Shown one piece after another: positions 46,648-58,705 of a stretch of 64,000 bases of DNA. The notes below the pieces were generated by a model. That model was not told the DNA's origin, ran no database searches, and saw only the letters and a program-made list of their open reading frames with translations. A program made the translations under genes and the position numbers. The first letter of the stretch is position 1, and every line of letters starts with the position of its first letter. The DNA comes from Rhabditoides inermis (Eukaryota > Nematoda > Chromadorea > Rhabditida > Rhabditidae). Where the stretch lies: NCBI GenBank assembly GCA_963966185.1, contig CAWZYM010000277.1:124001-188000 (forward strand). The letters are read 5' to 3'.

Positions 46648-48298
46648 GCCGCATACGGTACACCATTGTTTGTCCTTTCACTGATCAAGTTGGTCATGTC
46701 CCAATGTAAGTACTATGGTACTTGGTGTGTAGCGTCGTATCAAACTCTCAGTGATCTCATCATCTTCCCCCGCGTCATGTTCTACCGATTCGATGTTTTG
46801 TTTGTGATATGCTAGGCGTTAAGTGTGTGTGTGTGTGCGCAATAAAAGATTTCGCTTACGAGTCTGTGTTGGGGGTGGGATACCGTAATCGGGAAGTGTG
46901 AATGGTAGGAGTTTGAAGAGGAGAAGTGGCATGAAGCCGAATCAGGCAGAGAGTGTCGATAGTAGGCACTGCGCAGCAAAAGAGAAGCTGAAGAGGCATG
47001 AACATGAAGTGGTGGTGGTGGACTACCAGACGACTTGTCGACTAAAATTTTTTCTCTGTGTTGATAGACTATGATTGCTGATTTCCTGCTGTGCGGACAA
47101 ACCAGAGAAAAGTTCTGTGGACTGTGGATGAACATGTCCTCCCTGGACACAAAAAAAACTCCAAGAGAATGGAACTCCTAACAGAGTACCGAGCACACTA
47201 CCAAGGTGTGATGTTGTTGATTGCTGAGCATGAGCACATATCACGGTTCCATTTCCGACCCAGTCGAGTCAATTACTGAATTACCCCACCCACTACGACC
47301 ACTACCCCGCTCGAACCTACTTAGACAGCCGACGACGCCTTGACGCAAATAGCTCGCTGAGCACAAAACATACTACATACCATGTACCACGATATTCTCC
47401 ACTTCGTTGCAACTGTCATGTCGTAAAGAAGGCGTAAAGGCGTAAAGGTAGCCCCCCGAACCGAGAGATTCTCATGTCATACTCGAAACACACCGTCATA
47501 CATTGATTTGTGTCGAACTGTGTTGATAATTTTAGTCCATTTATGATCTATTTCCAGCGTTCATGAATTACGTACATGATTTTCGTTGTACACATGTTTT
47601 GAAACGATGAGTTACGATTCCGGTGATGCTGCGACAATAATGTGTTCTTTTTCTAGTAGTGTTTGCGTATGAACATGAGAACATCGAATACAATACAATG
47701 TCTGTATCAAAAAACAAAAATCAAAAATACTTTCTCTCTGTCTTTCACAACATACCACATATTTGTTGACCGCGAACCGCGACACGCAATTCTCAATAAA
47801 CATTGCGACAAAATTAGCACATATCCGATTGACGAACTCTCACATAATCTTATTATAACGTTATATAACTTGGCGATAACTGTACTATATGTTTTCAAAA
47901 CTTGCAGCGATGTACGACGAGCTTTATCCAAATCACGTTGACAAATTTTTGTTAATCAGTACTCAGTACAATACAAATCAATACAAAAATAACAAATTGT
48001 GTCATATATGACGTTTAGTAATCATTGCGGAACAATGCTCGAGCCCCGAGTGAAAATAGTATCTACAAAAACAGTTATTCTTACTTTTTTAACTACAAAT
48101 ACAGGTTTTTACGTATGGCGGTAAGGTGATTTATGTCGTCAGCATTGTTCTGAAATGAAGTAAAGTTTAAAAATAATACGGAACAGTGATCTAAAAGTTT
48201 TAATTTGAGTTTTAAATGTTTCAATTTTTCGAAAATAAGTGTAAGTAGAAAAAGTGAGGGTGTATCGCTTACATACGATATTTCCGTATTTTTGAATG

Positions 48299-48784
48299 TT
48301 AAAGGAACCTACCACTCTAAATTTCGTGAGTAAACTACGAATACCACGTGAAAGAACGTGAAAATACAATCACTTTTTATTAACAAACTATATGCTTAAA
48401 ATGAAGATAAGGTGTAGAAAACACCTCGCGAAGCTGTGTATTTCGTAGTGAGAAAGACCGAAATGTGCCGTAGAACATTCCGTATGCACAACGCACACTA
48501 TTTAATGAATTGTTACATATGTCATTGTGAGTATATGCACATATGATTATCATTGATAGTCATATGAACATACAACTTTTTGGTTTTAGAAGTGTGCGTT
48601 GTGCATCTACGGCATATTTCGGTATTTCTCACTACGAAATACACAACTTCGCGAGGCGTTTTCTACACCTTATCTTCATTTTTAGCATATAGTTTATTGA
48701 TGAAACGTGATTGTATTTTCACGTTCTTTCACGTGGTAGTCGTAGTTTACACACGAAATTTAGAGTGATACCTTCCTTTAATAT
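48299..48784. repeat. Foldback (palindromic MITE-like) repeat
   Basis: The arms 48299-48498 and 48592-48784 are imperfect reverse complements. Paired landmarks are TTAAAGGAACC/GGTATCACTC..., CGTGAAAGAACGTGAAAATAC and AACGCACAC/GTGTGCGTT. The central spacer is about 93 bases. No coding sequence is inside. Confidence 0.85.
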
Positions 48785-49357
48785 TTCGAATCCAGTTAGT
48801 GTGGACGTCATTTAATACTGTTTTCTATTTCTTCGCCCCGAAATCCACGTTTTTTTCCAGCAGCGTATTTTCTTCGTGTTGCGATTTGCGATGTGTACCA
48901 ATACTGCGTGGGGCAGAGCAGAGCAGAGAAGTGACATCAGATTGCAATAAGACTTCTTCATTACCCCCGATTATTCCGGGTCTCAAAAGCAGTGGAAGCC
49001 TTATCGCCGTAAATACACGCCATATTACAGAGTTCTGCGTGCCGCTTGAGTGATCAAGAAACCCCTGCGCTAGAGTAGAGATCGCAGTATGTATGTTGCA
49101 TTCTGATTACTAGTACAGGAAAGTAGGGATGTGATGACCTCACTTTCGGCGGAATCGCATCACTCGCCTGGAAGTGCCCGTTGACTAGGCGACAACGCAG
49201 CTCGCATGCAAACTATAATGAGATAAATCATGTCCCGCCACATACAAGATACACTTTTTCCCCGTCTTTTTTGGTATGCGATAGTATGCGAGATATTTTA
49301 GGTATTATGTAGTTATCTCGAGGTACGGTAACGGAACAGCAATCATCTGATGGCCTT

Positions 49358-49361
<4 letters not shown>

Positions 49362-49411
<50 letters not shown>
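49362..49411 (+). repeat. (GA)n microsatellite
   Basis: A GA run with one GAAA interruption in intergenic DNA. Confidence 0.95.
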
Positions 49412-49412
<1 letters not shown>

Positions 49413-49813
49413 TAAAGAAGTTGAATATGGTTTTCTGTAGTTCCTAAACACGTGCAGAGAGTACGGTATCGAAAATCGGGGTGTAAATTCGATGCCACAC
49501 ACATTTGAAAAAAAGTATGACTGTAGAACTTTATCATCTCAGACTCGTTTATTACGAATTACAACGAGTTGTTCATTATCTATTCCGATTCTCGCGCAAG
49601 GAGATCTGTCAACTTCACACTTTATTCAGCATAAACATGATAGAAACAACAACTTCTGAAATATTATCGCCAATCACAAATCTGTTTATTTCTTTATCCT
49701 TCTTTTCTTTTTAGACACGAGTCGCGCTGTCGAATGGTGTTATGCAAAGACTCAAACATGTGTAAATGTGTGTGGTAAACATTCGGCGAAATGATGAACG
49801 GGGATATACTCGG

Positions 49814-49974
49814 CGCCAGAGCGATAGTTTTCGGTCTACCTCGCTTGCAGTTCGAAATACGGTGCTATATCTGTCTGCCTCTCTTGTCTTGCGCGCTATT
49901 GCGGAGAGCTGACTCTCCGTCTTCCTCTGATCTACCTGATCGCGCGCAGCTTATTGCGAGAATAGAACTATATG
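49814..49974 (+). repeat. Dispersed repeat, copy 1
   Basis: From CGCCAGAGCGATAGTTTTCG to AATAGAACTATAT this matches the reverse complement of 55441-55604 with small changes. Neither copy has a convincing long reading frame. Confidence 0.85.
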
Positions 49975-51101
49975 CGATATGTCGACCTCAACGACAGAAT
50001 CAAGAACGGTTGCACGCGCGCGTTCGACCGCTCACTAATACTGTCTCTGTCCTCGAAAATAGTTCGGTTTTCGAAAACAGTCAGTCTACAAATCAGGAAG
50101 ACCAGCCTTTGATGATTTGATGATGGTGAACTCTAGCTCAGAACCGGAAAATTTGTCTCGAACCAAGTAACACATTTTGAAAATAGTTACGGTGAAATAC
50201 AGTAATACAACACCTAACTGCGAGTTTTAATAATACAAATCCCGATACTTCCGTGAATGCTCTATATGCCCTACGTGCTATTCACGAGTGGTGATGCTTG
50301 AACTATAGCTCACAAACCCCAACATCCGGTGCTTCAGGATAGGAATCTAGGACGCACCCTCACGTATCACTCTGACGACACTCACTATAATGAGATAGGC
50401 ACGATTAGCAGGATTGTGGTTTGTATATCGTATATGGCTCTGTTTGAAAGAAGCTGAGAAATAAAGCACAACAATAACGCATAACATTTTCGGGCTAAAA
50501 AAAATGTTTGATTTGCACTCAATCTCTGCAACACTTGTCAAATAACAATTATGAAAAGTACCTGACATCAAATTTGCATGTTATGATCATGCGTACATCA
50601 TTTACATATTTGATGAGCATGCGCATTAGAAAACATGATGTTTCGTGAAATCAGATTATTGTTATTTCGGTTTTTGAAACATGTTTGCAGGGTATGAGTT
50701 ATGCCTATGTGGTTGCAGTTTGCTGTGAGAATCCTAAAAAAAACAGGAGAGAAATTTGTTGATTAATCTTGTTAATGTATTCATTGTGTACATATGTACT
50801 AATGTTATCAGAAAATTAGATAAAAATGATCACTGCTTCAATGATACTCCCTCGCAATTTTGCCAAAATTTGTTTGTTCCTAAATAATTAAAGTAGCGTC
50901 TGATTCCACGAAGACCGGATAGCAATTTTTCATGGGAAATCGCCCATGTCTGGAATAGAGATCAACCAAAACGCAAGCCCACCTATGAAATTTGACAGAA
51001 GTGAGTCATACTGTCGCAACACAATACCCATGCAATCGTAGAATGAGCAGCAATGTATTGTATCGCTTATATGCATATCGTATATTGTATGTAAATGATA
51101 T

Positions 51102-51195
51102 CATGATATAATATAATATGATATAATATGTATATAAATTATAAAATATGTATATAAGATATAATATAATATGATATAATATGTATATAAAATAT
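51102..51195. repeat. AT-rich tandem repeat
   Basis: Units built from GATATAATATAATATG and ATATGTATATAAA are repeated about twice over roughly 100 bases. Confidence 0.8.
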
Positions 51196-51839
51196 TAGAG
51201 ATCTCCGCAAAGTAGCCGCGCCGCCCCCACAAATCCCCCAGCTAATGTCAGGTGACATATACGAAGTTGCAGATCTCATTCACAACCCTGCAGCATCTAT
51301 GCCCCATTGTATCTCTTAATGAGGCGAATGAGGGCGATAATCCTAGAGTGGGAGGCGCGTCGCACGAGTTAAAAGAGCGCGCACTCTGGCTGCAGTAGTT
51401 AGTGGAGGCACGCTGGCACAGGCAGCTTGTCGAATTCATGCACAGACAGTGAACGAATGCTTGTAGCAACTTGAGTGCTTAAAGAAGAACTCCGGGGAAA
51501 GAGTCACCCGGGCGAACAGAGGTCGCGCTCTATTCAATGTTTTGGCGCGAAAGTGAGCAGTGCACAGAGAGGCCAGGGTGAGAGAATGAGAGCGGCCGTT
51601 CGCGTTTGCGCTGCACTATGGAATACACACAATGACAACATATGAATTACAACTTATCCACTACATCATAGCATCCATAGATATTCCAACTAAAACATCC
51701 TCACAGACATATGTGTAGTAGGCCGGTAACAGTGAAACATAATCGTTCAGGTTTCCAAATTGTATGGGAATGAAGAATGACAAGCGTGCACACATATCAC
51801 CGTTTATCACATAGCTCAATCATTATGTGTCGTTCCTGC

Positions 51840-52430
51840 TCTTTCTTCTCGCGCCTAGGTCCATCGGTTTGTCCGCCCGCCCGTCGGTCCGTCCGCCTGA
51901 ACCGTCGAGATCTGCAACGCACTGCATCAGCAACATCGACGACAATGACATGGTCAAAAAGAGCTTGTTAGGTTATTGAACAGAGTTACTAAACAGGTAG
52001 CAATAATTCGATTTTACGTGAGACGGGAAACACTTACTATATCCTTGCCCTTTTTCATTCCCATGCGCGTCTCCTCGCCTCGCTGCCTCCTCCCTTTTCT
52101 CGCGTCGAACGGTTGCGCCGCATGTCACAACCGTCTTCTCCTCTTCATCCTACAAAGAAACATGATAATGTGCTGAACGCAATTATAATAACACTACAAA
52201 ACAACGCTATGCACTATGACACAATGTGAATATACACGTTTCAAAAACGAAATACTAATTTCGAACAGTTATTTACGAATACTAATGAACATTGTGAAGA
52301 TGAATCAGATTAAGAACATTACTTCATTTCTGACCTGAACGTTCTTGAGACAATTGTAGAGCGGGCGGTCCGGCGGTCGCGTCAGTACTTCCGCCCGCGC
52401 CCGCGCCGATCATGACGTGCAGCAACGCGT
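51840..52430 (-). pseudogene. Possible gene relic (GC-rich islands)
   Basis: Three GC-rich blocks (about 51840-51920, 52060-52150 and 52330-52430) stand out in AT-rich DNA. On the - strand they have splice-like edges (for example TTTGTAG before GATGAAGAGG at 52150, and TTGCAG before ATCTCGACGG at 51915). The readable peptides are short, basic and unrecognised. They resemble the broken exon blocks of the RPB3-like pseudogene in style only. Confidence 0.2.
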
Positions 52431-53100
52431 ATTACCTAAACGTACGGCGTCAATACGTTCCCATACATCGATACATAGGGAACATACAGCAAAAACATAA
52501 CATATACGAACAAAACAATGAAAATAAGGCGTGACACAAATCGAGCGAGACATTTCGAAACAAAATAACACCTGCAAACTGGGTTTGATTGATGAAAAAT
52601 CGTGTTGTGAAGCCAGATAAAGATGCATAAACACCTATTGCATCGATTATATACAAAAATAACTAACAAAAACAAGAAAAACGAACGAAATCAAGGAAAA
52701 CACACAAACAGCTGATCGTTGGATTGCAGCACAATGCAAAAGTGGGCGTGGCTATCAGGCCCCGCCCCCGTTTGAATATCATTGCCAAAAAGAAATCGGA
52801 CTGAATAATTCAATATGCAAATTTTTGTTTTCTCTCGAAATTTTTACTATCCGATTCGGAATCACAGTCTATGATTTTCCCTGATCCCCCCGCACTCTAT
52901 TTTTCCCCGGAGTTCTTCTTTAAGTTGTCTATTCGGATCCATGTGTTTCCTCCATCCTTGTAGCAAATGTTGTGTGTGTTGTTGTCGCCTTGCAAATATT
53001 TGATCTATCACTCTCGGGATTACTATGCATTTCCGAAAATCGTAAATATTCGTGAAATTTGCGAATCGCGGAGGAGTGGTTACAAATTCGTTCATCAGCA

Positions 53101-53107
53101 TATAAAA
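53101..53107 (+). promoter_or_regulatory. TATA box of small basic-protein gene 2
   Basis: TATAAAA, 131 bases before the start codon. The sequence before the start codon (CTTACCGTACTCTTTCCAG) matches the last 5' UTR intron end of the first small gene. Confidence 0.65.
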
Positions 53108-53231
53108 GTGAAATTTAGATTCACACACCAGGTTTTCTAGTCGTTGAGCTCTACTTTACAAATTATACTTTATCGCGGTGTTCATGTCAATTACATAACA
53201 TTGTCCTCGTCTTACCGTACTCTTTCCAGAC

Positions 53232-53530
53232 ATGTTCCACATTTCGATGCCAGTCGACGACGATTTCATCTTCCTTCAGAGAAAGCAAGAGGTGGGTATA
53301 CTGTAGTCTTCAAGTATTTATTACCAGAATCAAAGACAGATGAGACAGATTTTTTTTAAATCAAATATAGATCGGTTTCGTCTGTCTTGCTGGATCCCTA
53401 AGCAAACCTCGGTTCCAGAAAGGACTCGATCTCGCTGCTGGAGGTGAAGGGAGCACAGGACAAGCTGCGGCGCAAGCCGTCCAAGAGGAGCCGCACCGTC
53501 GGAGACCTTCCCCTCCCCAACCAGCGATGA
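53232..53530 (+). CDS. Small basic protein 2 (about 63 aa), paralogue of 46483-46647
   Basis: The product starts MFHISMPVDDDFIFLQRKQE and ends RRKPSKRSRTVGDLPLPNQR before TGA 53528-53530. The in-frame model is exon 1 53232-53295 (donor GTATAC) and exon 2 53403-53530 (acceptor CCTAAG), which joins to QRKQEVANLGSRKDSISL and keeps the RKDS..L..VKG block in line with paralogue 1. The more typical splice pair (GTGGGT at 53292, TTCCAG at 53417) throws the second exon out of frame. So either the weak pair is used or the gene is broken. No signal peptide is present. Function unknown. Confidence 0.6.
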
Positions 53531-53879
53531 GACACACTCATCACTATTCAGAATTCAGTATAGCACTTCATTCATCCAGTTCTTTTGCGTGTTACTCAAG
53601 TTGCGGTCAGTCTCTTCGAAACGCCATAGAATCACGACCGAACAGCGGGTTTTGAAGGCGTTTTGAAGGGGCTGTTTCGAAACTAACCACATCTTTACCA
53701 CTGTTTCACTGACCGCTCGCTCGCTCGCGCGGCCAGTGTATGCGTATGCTGTAAGTACTATGGTACTTTGTGCGTGTTATTGTCATTAGGAATTCAATGT
53801 GGTTGTCATTAGGAATTCAAAATTAAGTACTGTCCAATTCAACTTCGATGTGAAATGTATTGTTTATCGATAAACTTGA
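53531..53879. other. Intergenic space between convergent small genes
   Basis: This 349-base stretch holds the 3' UTRs of the + strand small gene and the - strand cysteine-rich gene. A short direct repeat, GTTGTCATTAGGAATTCAA, occurs around 53776-53820. No gene seen. Confidence 0.5.
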
Positions 53880-54262
53880 TTAGTACCCGAGATTCCAGTG
53901 GACGTAGCACAGCGGGGCACTAGGGTTCTGCTGACAGTAGCTCATGGGGTTCTGTTTGAAGTGTCTGCAGAGTGGATAATGAGCCCGCATGTCGTCTTCA
54001 TTACACCAGTATTGCTTGAATCGACACTGTGGGTGGTGGGGCAGACGGCGGCAGACAATCTTCGTAGGCAGGAAGTCTGACTTGAACCTCTGACACTCGG
54101 GCCAGTGCGGGAACTTGGCGCAGTGCTCTGTCTCACCTGAAAGGGCGGATCTCTCTCTCTCTCTCTCTCTCTTCACTTACTTGTGGAAGGCATGCCTTGC
54201 TTGAAGTATGGTAGAGCCGCGAGGGAAAGCCCACATAGGGAGAGGAATGGTACGAAACGCAT
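53880..54262 (-). CDS. Secreted cysteine-rich protein A (112 aa)
   Basis: The two exons are 54262-54181 and 54136-53880, joined in phase 1, stop TAA at 53882-53880. The signal peptide is MRFVPFLSLCGLSLAALP, followed by YFKQGMPSTS. The mature part has paired cysteines eight residues apart (CAKFPHWPEC and CRRLPHHPQC), then CRFKQYWC and a C-terminal pair near the end, so disulfide-bonded and secreted. A TATAAAA on the - strand at 54316-54310 lies 48 bases before the start codon. The tandem neighbour at 54499-55228 is a paralogue with a nearly identical first half. I do not recognise the family; the loose Cys-x8-Cys pattern and tandem copies are seen in nematode secreted proteins. Exon 2 begins GTGAGA, itself donor-like. 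Confidence 0.8.
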
Positions 54263-54309
54263 AGACGCTGTTGATATACTGAATGTGAATGCTTCCGCCG
54301 CACACTTGA

Positions 54310-54316
54310 TTTTATA
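54310..54316 (-). promoter_or_regulatory. TATA box of cysteine-rich gene A
   Basis: TATAAAA on the - strand, 48 bases upstream of the start codon at 54262. Confidence 0.65.
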
Positions 54317-54498
54317 GATTCCCCAAGAATGCTAATGGCGGGACTAATGGAAACTGTATCGATACTATACAGAATCGCATTTAAATAATGCCCAATCGGC
54401 ATTGCTGGTTTGATGGTCTTCTTCCTTATTCGTACTACTATCCAAGTAGTTTGAACAAACGCTGTCTTCATCGATCTTTATCGACTACGATAAGCACA

Positions 54499-54904
54499 TC
54501 ACAACTTCCAGTAGTGCAACCAGCAAAGTGACTTGAGGGGGTTCTTCCTACAGTACTCGTCAGGATGACTCTTGAAGGCAGACTGCGGCCTGCCGCGACA
54601 ATGAGTGCATCCCTCGAACCTGGGCCAGTTCTTGAAGCTCTTCTCCATTGACTTCTTGCAATACGGGTTGTTGGGGGCGATCTTGCAGAGTGACATGATA
54701 GGACGCATCGCTAGGTCGTTCGACGTCTGCTTGAATCGACACTGCGGGTGGTCGGGCAGATGGCTACAGACAATCTTCGTAGGCAGAAAGTCCGACTTGA
54801 ACCTCTGACACTCGGGCCAGTGCGGGAACTTGGCGCAGTGCTCTGTCTCACCTTAAAGGGCGTCTCTCTCTCTCTCTCTCCTCCTCCCTCCTCTCTCTCT
54901 CTCC

Positions 54905-54973
<69 letters not shown>

Positions 54974-55100
54974 CGCTCGCTCGCTCGCTCGCTCGCTCTA
55001 CGCTGAGGGATCAACGCATCCAAGTCATTTGCCAACTACGATATCAAATCCAAACTTTCCCTCGATTCCATACGAATTCAATCTTTTCAGTCAAAAATTA

Positions 55101-55140
<40 letters not shown>

Positions 55141-55228
55141 TACTCGTGGAGGGCATTCCCTGCTTGAAGTACGGCAGAGCAGCAAGGGAGAGCCCGCATA
55201 GAGCGGACAGCAAGAGAACACGACTCAT
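54499..55228 (-). CDS. Secreted cysteine-rich protein B (145 aa)
   Basis: The exons are 55228-55144 and 54851-54499, joined in phase 1, stop TGA at 54501-54499. The signal peptide is MSRVLLLSALCGLSLAALP, then YFKQGMPSTS as in protein A. The segment CAKFPHWPEC ... FLPTKIVC is identical or nearly so to A. Downstream it diverges and is longer, with CKIAPNNPYC, GCTHC and CRKNPLKSLC, ending WLHYWKL. The intron contains a long CT run, and its acceptor reads TTTAAG instead of CAG. The strongly conserved first half next to a replaced second half suggests tandem duplication followed by rapid divergence or gene conversion of one part. Function unknown; a secreted structural, toxin-like or eggshell/cuticle role cannot be told apart. 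Confidence 0.8.
54862..54994. repeat. (CT)n and GCTC repeats
   Basis: A CT run of more than 90 bases followed by (GCTC)n, within the intron of cysteine-rich gene B. Confidence 0.95.
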
Positions 55229-55908
55229 CGACGAATACGAATGACCGCCTTCTTCTTCACACCACTCTTTTTGATATCAAGAGAGTGCCCCTCATTTGAA
55301 TACGTCTACACTGTACAGTAGTATAGTTGTATAGTGGTGTTACATCACTAATACTAATGTCATAATAGCGACAGTGTCTTTCCTTCGCTCAGGCAACGGG
55401 CACATTGACATGAATACAATGACAATGCCACAAACACGTGTATATAGTTCTATGCTCGCAATAAGTTGCGCGCGGTGGGGTAAATCAGATGAAGACGGAG
55501 AGTCAGCTCACAGCAATAGCGCGCCAAAAACAAGAGAGGCAGACGGTCATGGCACCGTAATTCGAACTGCAAGCGAGGTAGATCGAAAACTATCGCTCTG
55601 GCGCAGGCTATAATAACATCATGATCATTTGATAGAAAATTTTCAGGACAATCCACCTGCTTCTGGGAGTTCTTCACTGTGTCTACTGCCATCTTCTCTA
55701 CAGTACAGTACTCATAGCCGATATGGGGATTTATGGGAATCATTCAACAATCGATGGTCCACTCGTTCATAGGTGATTCACACGAGTCATCGGATATCGA
55801 TCATTGTTCACGTGACAATCACCTCATTCTCCACCCCCTCTTCCCCTCTTTCCATCATTTCTCCACCCGACCCTTCTTTTCCCTTTCCTCCATCGTCATT
55901 CCTTCGAC
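55229..55908. other. Upstream region of the fusion gene
   Basis: Between two divergent start codons (55228 on - and 55909 on +). It holds copy 2 of a dispersed repeat at 55441-55604. No clear TATA box for the + gene was seen. Confidence 0.5.
55441..55604 (-). repeat. Dispersed repeat, copy 2 (inverted to copy 1)
   Basis: The reverse complement matches 49814-49974 almost end to end with scattered substitutions and small indels. Confidence 0.85.
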
Positions 55909-56002
55909 ATGCGTCGTCCCGGATGGCGGTGCGTTCACTTTGTTGTTGTGTTGCACATCGGTTGTGCTGGTCCTATTGCCACACCTTCCATCCTCGACCT
56001 GA

Positions 56003-56062
<60 letters not shown>

Positions 56063-58616
56063 CTCTCTCTCTTCTCTCATCGCTCTTCGCCTAGGCTCCT
56101 TCTGCTTCTTCTCATGTGCTTCTCATCTCCCGGCGACACTGCCCCTCCCCAAGAGTTCATCAAAGATCTGCAGAAGAAAGGTAGATCGTTATCGTAGGTA
56201 GATCGTAGAAAGGTAGAAAGGTATCGATTGATTATCGATTGCTATCAAACGCTTGGGGTCACAGCGCAACACCCGTGTCGTGATTTCGAGACGAAACAAT
56301 GCAGCGCGTTCAGAATTCTAGAATGTGAGAAATGAGTGGCGTGATTGCACGCCCATGCAACGAGCGCGGACTGTGATTTCGGGATTTCTGACGTGCAACA
56401 CATGGTATAACGCTGCCGTTCATTCGGGATTCGCTAAAGCGATTGTTCTGGATCGCGCGTCATTTCGAGACGCCCGCATCCCACGAACAGCCCCCTCTTT
56501 GCCTTCTCCATTTGAGACGAATGTGAAATGAGATAAATGATGACGTAATCGAAACGAATTGCATAATTTTCTAATTGTCACGCGCCCACCGGTCGCTTCA
56601 TCTCGTCAATGCCGAATGAACGGCGGCGGCGTTGTTTCGGGAAACGCGTGGCGTGATGGAATGACGGCCCATTCAGCGCATGACAGTCATACATTTACCA
56701 GACATCATTTGAGACATCCATGTTTTCGGATTAGACTCGGTTAGTTTTCTCGATAATGTAGAAAAACCCGACTTTAACCAGACCATTTTGAAGGATCAAT
56801 CTTTAAAAGAAAACTGAATAATCCGTGAGTCGTTAATTCGGACGCGGAGTTTTCTAATTTTTCAAATATTTTTTTTAAACATTTTCACCTTTATCATTTA
56901 TTTTTACACGCTTCTGAAGTAAAAGATTCAAAAATCGCAACAAAAAAACTGATTTGCGAGTCGACTATGTATGTTGTTCTTATTTAGAATGTCCCCGCAG
57001 TCCTCATCGCGTGTCGATAGTGGAAGCTCTTTCGGAGAGTGCCGACTGGCAGGATAGGCTAGTGCACATGGCGGCGGAATTGTACAAAATGAAGGAACAC
57101 GGAACGCTCTCCAATGAAACACTCCACCAAGTCGTCAAGGTAAGACGTAGTTCTACCAACACAGTTAACAAATACTGTAAAGTATGCCTACGGCGTGCTC
57201 AATACTGGCTATCCATTCGACAAGATGCTTCGTGAATTCGAGACACAACTGGTTTGTTCTCAAGTACACTAAACTACAATACTCATTGATTCAGGAAACA
57301 TCTCGAGTGATGCCAATTGTTTTGGGTATTCTCGCATGCGTCAGTGCGATTTCGATCATTGGTTATGTGATATACATGTGTATCAAGAAGAAATCTGCGA
57401 AGATCGTGAGTACAATCATGGGGTAAGTAAAAAGTACAAGATACTGTTTAGATTCCGACTACCGTCACCTATCCTTCAAAGAGTGGCTCTCCATCGAACG
57501 TCGTATCCATTCCTATGCTCTCGAAAGATCGCTCCAAAGAAATCCTAATATTGAAGGTAGTTGGTAGCTAATGGTAGCTCGAGCTACTGTAATATTGTTT
57601 CAGATTGGTATTGCCGCTCTCTGTTTGCTTCTCTTGGCTACGATTTCTATGGCGGTTGTATGCATCATGGCTTTCTTCCACACTCACGACAAGATTGCCG
57701 CACAATTTGTGAACAACATGAATTCGGAGATAGACAGTACGTTTAATCAGTAAAATATGGATTATAGTATTTGTGTAGACGTCTTTGCCGAAACCTTCGA
57801 CATTATGTGCGTCGTTAGGAACACTATCGAAAATCCCAAGACGAATTTGTTTGACGCTATAAGTAGGAAGTTTACACAGCAGGTATGTGATTAGGGTAGA
57901 AATTATGTAAAATATATTTCAGAAAAATGAGATGGCATCACACCTTTTGAGCCTAGCCGATCCTCTCAAGATCACGGTAAAATATTAGTAACAATTTCAA
58001 GTACGTAAATATGATATTTTTAGAACAATGTCGTGGCTCATTTCGACAATTTGGTGGATATTGATAACAATTTAGTTCTTCCTACACAGCAACTCAACGT
58101 GTGTTATTCACTTGTAACAAAATCAGTTCAAAAATGTTTTTAGAACAGAGCAAAGAATCCAGTTTACAATTTCCCGACTATTATAATCACGCGGAGTACA
58201 GAAATACTGAACTTTGCTCAAACGGCTGCGTCATTCTTCGAATCTCAGCGAAAGACTGTCAGTGTAGATGCTCAGTGAAAACGTTAGTGAGCATGTTTCA
58301 GAGTAGCACCACAAACATTCACCATCTGCTTACGGCGAACAAAAACGAATTCAAAGCGAGAATATCGAGTGTGCTATTTCCTATTCAAAATGATGTGCTC
58401 ACGAAAAAAATGCATAACGAGTTGTACGAGATCGAAGAGGAATCGAAGCACATCAAGACCTATTTCCACAAGGTTTGCATATACGAATACAGTTGTGCAC
58501 ATGATTATTCAGTACGTCATTGCTGATTCAACTTGGAAATACATTGCAATCGGGTTATTGAGTTCATTCGTTGTCGCGTTTGTTCTAGGCATTGCATTCT
58601 ACCTAACACCTGGTCA

Positions 58617-58705
<89 letters not shown>

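Larger units (their letters stand above)
46648..53100. other. Gene-poor AT-rich region
   Basis: This 6.4-kb stretch holds a foldback repeat (48299-48784), a (GA)n run (49362-49411), one copy of a dispersed repeat (49814-49974), an AT tandem repeat (51102-51195) and GC-rich islands that may be gene relics (51840-52430). I see no intact gene, tRNA or rRNA. Confidence 0.55.

Noticed and set aside
57000..57072. A start of the fusion gene at the ATG near 57068 or at 56989
   Set aside because: The upstream exons 55909-55928 and 56095-56180 supply a signal peptide and match phase exactly, while the ATG at 56989 is out of frame.
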